Source: Arcticibacterium luteifluviistationis
GTDB taxonomy: Bacteria; Bacteroidota; Bacteroidia; Cytophagales; Spirosomataceae
Assembly (NCBI RefSeq): GCF_003258705.1
Contig: NZ_CP029480.1
Span: forward strand, 2,480,001-2,544,000
Reading direction: 5' to 3'
DNA: 64,000 bases
Numbering within the stretch: the first letter of the stretch is position 1; every line of letters starts with the position of its first letter. Position numbers and translations under genes: made by a program. Positions 46,750 through 56,700 of the stretch are shown one piece after another. Below the pieces are notes generated by a model. That model was not told the origin of the DNA. It did no database searches and saw only the letters and a list, made by a program, of their open reading frames with translations.

Positions 46750-49700
46750 ATGAGGATTTTAATTTCTGTTTTACTTTTATTCCTATTGCAAAGTTTATCC
46801 TTTGCCCAAAATCCTAATGATTTATTCAATCCTAAGGCTCAGTCGCTAACTTTCTACCTCATGGATGTAGAGTCTGGTTTATCACATAACGTGGTAAATG
46901 GTATTGAACAAGACTCTCTAGGTTTTATGTGGATTGCGACATCAGAGGGGCTTAACAGATATGACGGTAAAAACTTCAAAGTAATTCTGAAGAATAACAT
47001 CCTCCCAAATAAAGGTCCTGCGGATAACTTTATTGAACGAATTATACGAAACCACAAAGGGCAATTAGTGTTAACTGGGGGAAATGGATTAAATATTTTT
47101 GACCCAAAAATCAATCACTTTTATAAACTAGACAAGACAACAGGACTAATTGGAGATAATGTCAGTAGTGTTATTTATGGCCCCAATAATGAACTCATTT
47201 TAGGGATTTATGATGAGGGCCTACAAATCATAAAAGACACAAGCTCAATAGCTATTTTTAGGCATGAAGAAGGAAACAAAAAGAGCTTATCTTCTAATGA
47301 AGTCTCTTGCCTTAGTATGCAAGGGGACAGCCTTCTTTGGGCGGGAACATTTAGTGATGGGTTGAATAAAATAAACCTTAAGACAGGCAAGGTTGACCGA
47401 ATTGCTTTAAAAGGGTTTCATGAAAACATAAACTGTTTATACACCGACAAGCAAGGAAACATTTGGATAGGGACAGGAAAAGGTATTCAAGTTTTAACGG
47501 TTAATAATAGACTCATTACCATTAACAAAGCCAGCAAACCACAAGCAGGTTTAAGCGACGACAATATACTTTGTTTTGAAAAAGACGTAGCGGGTAACCT
47601 TTGGGTGGGAACTCGTAATGGAGGGTTAAACATCATTAAACCCGAAAGTGTTTTAGATAATAAACCTTTTAAAATACGCTGGTTTCTGCCAAGCACTGAT
47701 GGTTCTAGCGTATTTAATAGAACCGTATCTGCCCTTAAAAGAGGGGTTGATGGGAATATGTGGATTGGTACTAGCACCGGAATAAACTTTGTAAACCCAC
47801 ATGGCGAACCCATAAAGCTTCTGACCAGAAATCTGTCAAACCCCAATACTCTTGCTCATAACAGAATTGGCTCTTTTGCTAAATCAAAAAATGGGAATAT
47901 ATGGATAGGAACAGATGGAGGTGGTCTTGATTACTATCATCCATCTACTGGTGTTTTGAAAAACTTCCATCATGATAGTAACAAGAAGAACTCGCTTTCT
48001 AACGACTATATCTTAGCCGTTTTAGAAGATTCAAAAAAGCGAGTATGGGTAGGCACCTACCAAGGCGGCTTAAATTTGTTAGATTATGACACAGGAAATT
48101 GCCAATATTTCCTTCAAGGTTTACCGCAAGACGGAAGTGATGTTAGAAAGATTACTGAAGATAAAAAAGGGAACATTTGGGTAGGAACTAACAGAGGTGG
48201 GCTTTACCGTTATAAGGAACAAACTACCAGTTTTGAATACATTAAGGTGCTAGGAAAGGTTGATATTAGAGAGATACTACATGATGATGTAGGTAATCTT
48301 TGGCTGGCTACTTATGGGTCAGGAATCATAAAGTATGATACTAAAACCAATACAAGTACAGAATTCAGCAATACTACTGATAGAAGCTTTCCTGGCTCTG
48401 TGGTTTACAGCATGTGCTGGCTTGATAATGGCGAATTACTTGCTGGAACCAGAAGTAACGGGCTTTTCAGATTTGATACCAAATCAAAAACAATACAGCG
48501 ATTTACCAAAGAGGATGGCCTCAATAATAACACCATTCACAGTCTTACACGTGACCAAAACGGTATCGTTTGGCTCGGTTCGTTTAATGGTATTTGTTAC
48601 TTTGACCCCGTCAGTAATTATATAGGAAACCTTAACACTTTTAACAATATACAGAAAAGTGAGTTTAGCATAGGAGCTGGCTATTGCAGTGTAAACGGTG
48701 ATATATATTTAGGAGGAAATAAAGGTTTAAATATCTTCAACCCCAAAGACCTTCAACAAGACTCTTATAACTATCCTTTGGTGTTTACAGACCTAAGAAT
48801 ATTGAATAAAACGGTGATGGCAAGAGACACTAGCCAGCTCGCTTTTTTACCGGAAAACATCTCTTACCTTAAAGAGTTAAACCTTACTTATAACCAAAGC
48901 CCTTTCTCTTTGGACTTTGTCAATCTTAAATACCCAAGAATCACCAATGAGAAATATGCTTACAAATTAGAACACTTTCATAACCAATGGATTGAAACCA
49001 ATGAGGTAGGAACCGCAAACTTTTCAAATATTCCTCCTGGCAAATATATCATGCGGGTGCGTTCCATGAACAATACTGGGCACTATGTTGAAAACACCAT
49101 TAAGGTTAACATAAAACCTCCTTTCTGGCGTACCCCCTGGGCATATCTACTTTATACTGTTTTGATTTTCGGCTTAGCCATTATGGCTTTCAGGTATTAT
49201 AGTGAACGACTGAAACTTAAAAACTCTCTTTTATTTGAGAAGAAACAGCGTCAACTAGAAAGTGATTTAAATGAAGAAAGAGTCCGATTTTTCACAGGAT
49301 TCTCACATGAACTTAAAACGCCACTTACACTCATAATGGCTTCTGTGGATGACTTAGCAGAAGACCCAAAAGACAATATTCAGCAGAAAAGCTTCAAAAT
49401 GGTTCAGCGTAACGCTCGCTACCTTTTTGACATGATTAGCAAATTACTAGAATTTAGAAAAACCGAGCTAGACCTTAGTCAGCTTAAACCAGCTAATTAT
49501 TTCATCGGTGAAAAACTGAGTCAATGGGTAGAGCTCTATCAACCCTTAGCTATTCATCATAAAATTACGCTAAATACGCATTTCTCTGAAAGAGATTTTG
49601 AAACGGCTTTTGACCTTGAAAAAATGCAAATAGTGGTTAATAATCTTCTTTCAAATGCTCTCAAATATTGCAGTGCTGGTCAGCAGGTTGACATATATTT

Positions 49701-50826
49701 AAATGAAAATGAAAGCGATTTTGACATAATTGTAAAAGACAACGGCCCCGGAATTGAGCTAGCTCATCAAAACATGATTTTTGACTGGTATTATCAAGCT
49801 GGTTCTATCAATAGACATAAAGGGACTGGAATTGGCTTGGCACTAACCAAACGCTTTGTGGATGAACATGATGGCAACATAAGTTTAGTTTCTGAAAAAG
49901 GTGAAGGATGTGTTTTTACCGTAACTATTCCGAAATTTTTAGCAGATGAGAATCAAGCTCAAGAGGAAGACAATGCAAAATCTAATTTGTGGTTACCAGA
50001 AATAGCCGAGCACGATGAAATAATTCTTGAAAACTTAAACAAAGAAGATGAAAGACCTTTGGTGCTGCTGATTGATGATAATCCTCAAATTTTATCCTAT
50101 TTGGCTGGTCTTTTAAAGAATGACTTCAACTTAGTTTTTGGGGAAAATGGTAATATTGGCCTAGAACAAGCCATTAAGTACATACCTGACCTCATCATTT
50201 CTGATGTGATGATGCCCGAAAGAAACGGCATAGACTTATGTGGTGTTTTAAAGAGCCAAGCAGCCACCACTCATATTCCTGTGATTTTGCTTTCAGCCAA
50301 AGACAGTGAAGAAAGTATCACAAGCGGCCTAGAAAAAGGTGCTGATGATTATATAACAAAACCATTTAACAGGAAGATTTTACTGGCGAGAATACAAAAC
50401 CTGCTGGACGCCAAAATTAGGCTAAGAAAACACTATCAGGTGAACGAAGAAGCTCAGGAGGTACTTACTGAAGCTCAAAAAAATGACATAAAACGTGAGC
50501 AAAAATTCTTGCAGTATCTAGACCAAATAATTTTGGAACAGATGGCAAACCAAAAGGCCGATGTGGATACCATATCTCAGCTGATGGGCATGAGCCGAAC
50601 CTCCATGTTCCGAAAGATAAAAGCCATTACTGGTCAAAATATTAACCAATACATCAGAACGTATAAGTTAAAACGAGCTGCTATGTTGATTGTAGACGAA
50701 AAATTAGGTATTGCTCAAGCAGCTTTTGAGGTAGGCTTTAATGACCAAAAATACTTTAGGAAGTTGTTTAAAGAGCAATTTGGTATGTTACCATCAGAAA
50801 TGCTCCATGGAAAGTCTAAAAACTAG
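46750..50826 (+). CDS. Hybrid two-component system sensor/response regulator (HTCS)
   Basis: The ATG at 46750 (MRILISVLLLFLLQSLSFAQ, signal peptide) is preferred over a TTG at 46735; 1358 residues. The periplasmic sensor consists of two-component propeller repeats (NIWIGTGKGIQVL, NMWIGTSTGINFV) to about residue 700, then a Y_Y_Y domain (YKLEHFHNQWIETNEVG) and a transmembrane helix near 795-815. The cytoplasm holds a histidine kinase (FSHELKTPLTL, phospho-His853; ATPase box VKDNGPGIEL), a receiver (DVMMPERNG, Asp1152) and a C-terminal AraC-type HTH (AQAAFEVGFNDQKYFRKLFK). It senses an oligosaccharide and activates the divergent susC-susD-GH30 operon and perhaps the downstream sulfatase. Confidence 0.95.
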   Translation: MRILISVLLLFLLQSLSFAQNPNDLFNPKAQSLTFYLMDVESGLSHNVVNGIEQDSLGFMWIATSEGLNRYDGKNFKVILKNNILPNKGPADNFIERIIRNHKGQLVLTGGNGLNIFDPKINHFYKLDKTTGLIGDNVSSVIYGPNNELILGIYDEGLQIIKDTSSIAIFRHEEGNKKSLSSNEVSCLSMQGDSLLWAGTFSDGLNKINLKTGKVDRIALKGFHENINCLYTDKQGNIWIGTGKGIQVLTVNNRLITINKASKPQAGLSDDNILCFEKDVAGNLWVGTRNGGLNIIKPESVLDNKPFKIRWFLPSTDGSSVFNRTVSALKRGVDGNMWIGTSTGINFVNPHGEPIKLLTRNLSNPNTLAHNRIGSFAKSKNGNIWIGTDGGGLDYYHPSTGVLKNFHHDSNKKNSLSNDYILAVLEDSKKRVWVGTYQGGLNLLDYDTGNCQYFLQGLPQDGSDVRKITEDKKGNIWVGTNRGGLYRYKEQTTSFEYIKVLGKVDIREILHDDVGNLWLATYGSGIIKYDTKTNTSTEFSNTTDRSFPGSVVYSMCWLDNGELLAGTRSNGLFRFDTKSKTIQRFTKEDGLNNNTIHSLTRDQNGIVWLGSFNGICYFDPVSNYIGNLNTFNNIQKSEFSIGAGYCSVNGDIYLGGNKGLNIFNPKDLQQDSYNYPLVFTDLRILNKTVMARDTSQLAFLPENISYLKELNLTYNQSPFSLDFVNLKYPRITNEKYAYKLEHFHNQWIETNEVGTANFSNIPPGKYIMRVRSMNNTGHYVENTIKVNIKPPFWRTPWAYLLYTVLIFGLAIMAFRYYSERLKLKNSLLFEKKQRQLESDLNEERVRFFTGFSHELKTPLTLIMASVDDLAEDPKDNIQQKSFKMVQRNARYLFDMISKLLEFRKTELDLSQLKPANYFIGEKLSQWVELYQPLAIHHKITLNTHFSERDFETAFDLEKMQIVVNNLLSNALKYCSAGQQVDIYLNENESDFDIIVKDNGPGIELAHQNMIFDWYYQAGSINRHKGTGIGLALTKRFVDEHDGNISLVSEKGEGCVFTVTIPKFLADENQAQEEDNAKSNLWLPEIAEHDEIILENLNKEDERPLVLLIDDNPQILSYLAGLLKNDFNLVFGENGNIGLEQAIKYIPDLIISDVMMPERNGIDLCGVLKSQAATTHIPVILLSAKDSEESITSGLEKGADDYITKPFNRKILLARIQNLLDAKIRLRKHYQVNEEAQEVLTEAQKNDIKREQKFLQYLDQIILEQMANQKADVDTISQLMGMSRTSMFRKIKAITGQNINQYIRTYKLKRAAMLIVDEKLGIAQAAFEVGFNDQKYFRKLFKEQFGMLPSEMLHGKSKN

Positions 50827-50832
50827 GACTTT

Positions 50833-50863
50833 AAATGTCTCAATTGGGTATTCAAATGTCTCA
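50833..50863 (+). promoter_or_regulatory. Direct repeat AAATGTCTCA, 21-bp period, candidate activator site
   Basis: Two identical AAATGTCTCA decamers begin 21 bp apart, right after the hybrid regulator stop and about 175 bp upstream of the sulfatase start. A 21-bp spacing places both half-sites on one face of the helix, as AraC-type dimers require. It may let the hybrid regulator control the sulfatase gene. Confidence 0.4.
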
Positions 50864-51035
50864 CTATAATAAGTAGCTTCTTTAGCTTTTTAATCCTGTA
50901 ACCATGGATACCACCAAAAAACAGCTAATAATTGCTCTTCAGATTCAATTATTAAGCTTTTCCTCCTTAAATAGAGATGAGTTTGCTTCTCTTTAAATGC
51001 CTTATTTTAGCTAAATAATTGGCTCCTTATACATT

Positions 51036-52583
51036 ATGAAATCAAAGTATCTCCTATTCTTTATCCTTCCATTTTTTTATTCCTGTAAACCTGCACCTCA
51101 AAAGCCCAATATCATCTTGATATATGCCGACGATTTAGGAATAGGAATGTTAAGTCACGAAGGACAAAAAATCATTAAAACACCTCATATAGATAGATTG
51201 GCGAAGGAAGGTATGCGATTTGAAAATGCTTACGCCAATATGCTTTGTGCCCCTTCGCGGGCTTCACTAATTAGCGGTATGACCGATTGCCATGAAAATA
51301 GGTTCGAAGTCACACATGGCGGCATCTATAAAAAGGCAACACCATCTAACTTAGCAGCAATTGAAAAAAGTATAAACGATGTGCTTACGCCAATTCCTGA
51401 AGAGCAAGTATTTTTAGGAGAAGTAGCTCAAAAAATGGGCTATAAAACCGCTCAATTTGGTAAATTAGAATGGGGTTTTTCTGCTACAGATTTGCAAATG
51501 AAGCGTCATGGATGGGACCATTATTTTGGTTACTTAGACCACGAAAGAGCTCATGGCTTTTATCCACCATTTCTTTTTGAAGATGGTAAATTGGTAGAGA
51601 TTGAAGGTAACACACTCCTAAATTCTGGTAAATCTGCAGAGCCAGAAACTCCTGAGGCTTTTGAGGAACGCTGGAACATGGACGGTAAAAAAGTCTACTC
51701 GCAAAACCTCTTTATGGACAAGGTGCTAAACTTTATAGAGAGTAATAAGGAGAATCCTTTTTTCATGTATTTCCCTACCCAGTTACCACATGGTCCTGTT
51801 TCTATTCCTGAGGTGCACCCTGACTTCATAAACGACAACCGTTTAACCCAAATAGAGAAAGAATATGCTTCCATGGTCAAGATGCTAGATGATAACGTGG
51901 GACAAATACTTGACAAAGTAAAAAACCTAAATTTGGATGATAATACCATCATTATTTTTGCTTCAGATAATGGTCATGAAATATACTATACAGAGGAAGG
52001 TCATATCCAAAAACCTTATACCAACCTACAAACTGGCGAACGCTTCAATGATTTAGACATGAAGTATTCTAGCCAACTATCTGGCGATGTTTTTAACGGA
52101 AACGGTAGCAGAGCCGGTATGAAAAGAAGTAACCTTCAAGGCGGTATAAATATTCCATTGATAGTAAGATGGCCAGAGAAAATTCAAAAAGGAAGCACCA
52201 GCCAACGATTAGTGGCTAATTATGATTTATTACCAACCATTGCAGAGATTACGGGCTTTGATTCAGAATATGAAACGGATGGACTTTCTTTCTTCAAAGA
52301 GTTACTCGGCGAATCTAATGAGAAAGAGCATGACTATGTAGTTTATTCCTCTTTTACTGGACCAACATTAATAGCCAAAGATGGCTGGAAAATAAGAACG
52401 GACTTAAAAAAAGACGCAGTTGAGCTTTTCTATTTGCCAGAAGATTTTAGAGAAGAAAATGACTTATCAAAACAAGAACCAGAAAAGCTAAAGGCCTTGC
52501 AGGCATTACTTCTTAAAGCCTGTGATGGCGACTTAGCTAACGGTCATTTTCAGAATAAAAATAATATTGGGCTTGCTAAGTAG
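51036..52583 (+). CDS. Type I sulfatase, lipoprotein (arylsulfatase A-like)
   Basis: This 515-residue sulfatase has a lipoprotein signal ending FFYSC. KPNIILIYADDLGIGMLSHE gives the metal-binding Asp pair and NMLCAPSRASLISG the C-x-P-S-R formylglycine site at Cys71. IIIFASDNGHEIYYTEEGHI is the second metal region. It lies 209 bp after the hybrid regulator and belongs to the second polysaccharide locus, which suggests that the GH30 substrate is sulfated. It differs clearly from the sulfatase at 12712, so the two likely act on different linkages. Confidence 0.9.
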   Translation: MKSKYLLFFILPFFYSCKPAPQKPNIILIYADDLGIGMLSHEGQKIIKTPHIDRLAKEGMRFENAYANMLCAPSRASLISGMTDCHENRFEVTHGGIYKKATPSNLAAIEKSINDVLTPIPEEQVFLGEVAQKMGYKTAQFGKLEWGFSATDLQMKRHGWDHYFGYLDHERAHGFYPPFLFEDGKLVEIEGNTLLNSGKSAEPETPEAFEERWNMDGKKVYSQNLFMDKVLNFIESNKENPFFMYFPTQLPHGPVSIPEVHPDFINDNRLTQIEKEYASMVKMLDDNVGQILDKVKNLNLDDNTIIIFASDNGHEIYYTEEGHIQKPYTNLQTGERFNDLDMKYSSQLSGDVFNGNGSRAGMKRSNLQGGINIPLIVRWPEKIQKGSTSQRLVANYDLLPTIAEITGFDSEYETDGLSFFKELLGESNEKEHDYVVYSSFTGPTLIAKDGWKIRTDLKKDAVELFYLPEDFREENDLSKQEPEKLKALQALLLKACDGDLANGHFQNKNNIGLAK

Positions 52584-52606
52584 AGGCTGCCAACTCTGGC
52601 AGCCTC
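52583..52606. terminator. Bidirectional hairpin terminator between sulfatase and efflux operon
   Basis: A perfect 10-bp stem (GAGGCTGCCA / TGGCAGCCTC, loop ACTC) begins at the last base of the sulfatase stop codon and ends 11 bp before the adaptor stop. The flanking sequence is AT-rich with only a short T run. Confidence 0.7.
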
Positions 52607-52617
52607 CATTTAAATCC

Positions 52618-53790
52618 TTATTCTAACAACTCACCTTTCTTAGACTGGGCTAAAATATAGTACGCTCCCTTGGTGACAATACTAGCATTTTCAGGTAAAG
52701 CATCTATAAACTTAACAGACACAAAGCCCTTATTCATGGCTCCTGGTATTACAGCTAGCTTATCAAAAGACGCCGTACCCTCCTCGTCTTTGCTGCCAAG
52801 CAAATAGATAAAAGAACTATCGCCATCTTTCAGTATAGCTCCTTCAGGAAGGGCATCTACGGTTTTATCGTTTAGCCAAATTTGAGCATTGATAAAAAGG
52901 TCTTTTATGAAAGGTGGCTGGTCTCCATGCAAATGACCGTGCACTCTTACCGTTTTTTTCTCTTGGTCAAATTCCTTTCCTATCACACTTACCTCTCCAT
53001 CATACGTTTGATTTCCAATGGCAGGTACGGTGTAGCTTATCTCCTGCCCTATTTTTATATCGGCTATGTCTTTTTCAAAAACATCAAGCTCTAAATGTAA
53101 ATGGTCGTTTGCCACTATTTCCATAAGTGAAGCAGTAGCATCAGCATACATACCATTATGCATGTTTATTTTTGTGATATAACCACTCATAGGAGCAATA
53201 AGCGGAATTCTCTGATTTATATTATTCGGGGTCAATTTATCTATTGGAATCCCTAAATAAGCGAGCTGCTTTGCTAAACTCATGCTTTTAGCTTCCAACA
53301 TTTCAACCTCCGCTTCAGCGTTTTCCAAAGTTCTAGAAACACCAGCGGCCGCATCATAAAGCGTTTTTTGCCTTTCTTTTTCTAAGGTTTTAAGTTTTAA
53401 TAAAGCCTTAGTTTCTAAGTATTCTTGCTGCTTAATAATAAAATCTGGATTTTCAATATACGCTATGACAACTCCTTTTTTAAGGTAATTTCCCTCAATG
53501 TACTTATTGTTTCCTTTAATAATTCCAGCAGCCTTCGCTGTTACAGAAGAATACGCATTGGGTGGTAGCCCAAGCATTCCTGACGCCTTCACAAAACCAT
53601 TTAGTTTAATGCTTGACAAACCTCCCGTTTCTAAACCAATGGTTTCCATCTGTTTAGCAGTTAAAGTCACACTCGCAGCTTCATGATATTGCTCTTCCGC
53701 CTCTGCAGTTTCGGTTTCTTGTATTTCTGTGCTACATGAAGTCAAAAGAGCTCCACTTGCTAACAATAAATATTTTATATAATTAGTCAT
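52618..53790 (-). CDS. RND efflux periplasmic adaptor (CusB/CzcB-like lipoprotein)
   Basis: A 390-residue membrane-fusion protein with a lipoprotein signal ending LLTSC (Cys19). LPPNAYSSVTAKAAGIIKGN begins the barrel-sandwich, a helical hairpin follows (KLKTLEKERQKTLYDAAAGV), then INQRIPLIAPMSGYITKINM, the lipoyl-like half, and a beta-barrel (ISYTVPAIGNQTYDGEVSVI). It links the inner-membrane pump to the outer-membrane channel. It lies 4 bp downstream of the pump gene, in one operon. No His/Met-rich metal-binding N-terminal loop is obvious. Confidence 0.9.
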   Translation of the reverse strand: MTNYIKYLLLASGALLTSCSTEIQETETAEAEEQYHEAASVTLTAKQMETIGLETGGLSSIKLNGFVKASGMLGLPPNAYSSVTAKAAGIIKGNNKYIEGNYLKKGVVIAYIENPDFIIKQQEYLETKALLKLKTLEKERQKTLYDAAAGVSRTLENAEAEVEMLEAKSMSLAKQLAYLGIPIDKLTPNNINQRIPLIAPMSGYITKINMHNGMYADATASLMEIVANDHLHLELDVFEKDIADIKIGQEISYTVPAIGNQTYDGEVSVIGKEFDQEKKTVRVHGHLHGDQPPFIKDLFINAQIWLNDKTVDALPEGAILKDGDSSFIYLLGSKDEEGTASFDKLAVIPGAMNKGFVSVKFIDALPENASIVTKGAYYILAQSKKGELLE

Positions 53791-53794
53791 CTGA

Positions 53795-56700
53795 TTATTG
53801 ATTTGTAAGGAATTGATAATTGGCGATAGCTTGATTTAATGCCCAAACCTGCTCTAGGTAAGCTTTTTGGGTGTTTGCCGAAATTTGCAAGGTGTTCAAG
53901 AGTTCTAAATACGGAAGCTCGCCTGCTTCATAATTTAGTTGTGTTACTCTTACCATTTCTGGTGTAAGGGTTTCAAGCTGTTCTTTATAAAAGCTTCTTC
54001 CTTTTTCATAAACTTGAATGGCTCGCTGAGCAGCGTTTATAGCTAACTCGGCACGCAGCATTTCACTATTCCTTTCTGCTTCGGCTTGTTTTACTGCTAT
54101 TTTTTGAGCTTCAATTTTCTTTTTCGTTTGCCCATTAAATAGTGGCAAACTTATACCAGCCTGTGCCCCACTTAGCCAGCCACCTTGATAATAGTTTTGA
54201 GCAGCATAACCAATATGAAAATCAGGTTTCATTTTAGAACGCAAAACATCTGTTTGAGCCTTGCTTATAAGCATTTCCTGTTCTCTCATTTTAACCTGCG
54301 GAATGCCTTCAATGGTAAATGTGCTATAGCTCATAATTTCATCCCTAGCCACGGTAATTACCGCTTCCTGTGTATTTAACTGAAATTGAAGAGCCTTTTC
54401 TAAGTTTTCTAATTCCAGTTCAGTTTGACTTTGAAGCAGGCCAAACTCATTACTTTTCGCCTTTAGATTCAGCGACTCCATGGGGTTTGACGCCCCAGCG
54501 TTCAAGCGTACACTTGCCATTTTTTGATACTCCGCATAGGTTTCTATTTGAGATGTATAAAGCTCCAATAAATGCTTTTTGAACTGAATTTGATAAAAAA
54601 GCCACCTAACATCTCTTTTCAATTCTGCCAGTGTTAAAGTCTTATTGATAGCATCTCTCGTAGCCAACTCATCTTGAAGCTTATTGGTAGCTTTCAGCAA
54701 ACTTGGGTTTTGAAAGCTCTGTTTTACCACTATTTGATTTACGTGCTGTCCATAAAACTTTTCATTGATGGCGTCTGCCTGAAAGTTGAAATCTGTATTT
54801 CCTGGATTATACCTCAAATTTTGAAGACTCTTACTTTGCTCAAGAGCTAAATCCGCTACCCTAACTTCTGGATGACTTTGAATAGCTATTTCTAAAGCTG
54901 TTTCTAAATCAATAGCCCGCTTTTGAGTCATGCCTTTGACAGAAACACCTAAAAGAAGCACTAAAACCATAGCCATTTTTGAAGGTGAAACTTTTAACTT
55001 TCTATCATTCCAATTCTCTAACCAATAGTAAAGAATTGGCAGAATAATCAAGGTCAAAAAGGTAGCTGTAATAAGCCCACCAATCACTACCGTAGCCAAA
55101 GGACGCTGTACTTCGGCACCACCAGAAGAGGATAGAGCCATAGGCAAAAAGCCAAAAGAAGCCACTGCAGCTGTCATCAAAACAGGTCTCAATCTAACCT
55201 TAGTTCCTTCTATGATTCTATCCAATACATTCGTCATTCCTTCTTTTTTAAGTTGATTAAAGTAACCTAAAAGCACAATTCCGTTTAGCACCGCCACTCC
55301 AAAAAGTGCGATAAAACCAATGCCCGCAGAAATACTAAAAGGAAGACTTCGAAGCTCCAAGGCCCACACACCACCAATGGCGGACAATGGAATAGCTGTA
55401 AAAATTAAACAAGCCTGAGCTAAAGAACCAAAAGTAAAATACAACAGAATAAAAATCATGGCCAGAGCCAAAGGCAAGGCCACGGCAAGTCTAGCATTTG
55501 CCTTTTTAAGATTTTCAAACTGCCCTCCGTAAGTAAAATAATAACCTGATGGCAATTCCAAGTTAGCATCTAACTTATCTTGAATATTACCTACCAAAGT
55601 TTCAACGTCCGTATCACCTACATTAACGCCAATAACAATTCTTCGGTTAGTGTTCTCTCGCGAAATCTGCATTGGTGAGTCTTTTAAGGAGATATCTGCC
55701 ACAGAACTTAAAGGAATCTGATTACCATTACTTAGCGTAATAAACAGGTTCAGCACATCTTGCATACCAGTTCTGTTTTCTTGGTCAAGCCTCAGTACTA
55801 GGTCAAATCTCTTTTCACCTTCATAAATAATCCCTGCTTTTTCTCCTGCAAAAGCCGTTCTAACCACCTGGTTTACTTGTTTGATAGCAAGACCATACTG
55901 AGCCATTTTATCATAATTATAATCAATGATAATTTGAGGCATACCTATCGTTTGCTCCACATTGATGCTTCCTACACCGGAAACACTGCTAATAAGCTTT
56001 TCCGCCTTTTTTGCATTGGTATAAAGCAAATCTAAATCGTCACCAAAAAGTTTAATGGCAATATCGGCCTTGGTTCCTGTCATGAGTTCATTAAATCGCA
56101 ACTGAATCGGTTGCGAATAATCATAAGAGACTCCAGGGATGTCTACCAGTGAGGCATCAATTTTATCAAACATCTCTTGTCTGCTAGAAGCTGAAGTCCA
56201 CTCTGATTTTGGCTTCATAACTAAGGTATAGTCTCCTACTTCCACAGGCATTGGGTCTGTGGGGATTTCAGAAGAACCAATAGTCAATACCACATCTTCA
56301 ATCTCTGGAAACTCTTTGAGCAGTTTGTTTTGAATAATCTTGGCTGTTTCTACACTTTGACTTAATGAACTGCCTGGCGGCAAAATTTGCTGCATGGCTA
56401 AATCACCTTCTTCTAGCGTAGGAATAAACTCACCACCCATTTTTGAGAACATCACCAAACTCACCACAAAAAGTATAAAAGTAAAAGCGACAAATGCGGC
56501 TTTGAAACGAAGTGCCAAATCTAAAATAGGAGCATATAGCTTCTGAAAGAAATCAATGATTCTATCGGCCATTGTTCTTTTGGTACTCACCTCTTTTTTC
56601 AAAAACAAAGCGGACATCATAGGCACATAAGTTAATGACAAAATCAATGCACCCGCAATGGCCAACATCACAGCCTGAGCCATAGGTTTAAACATTTTAC

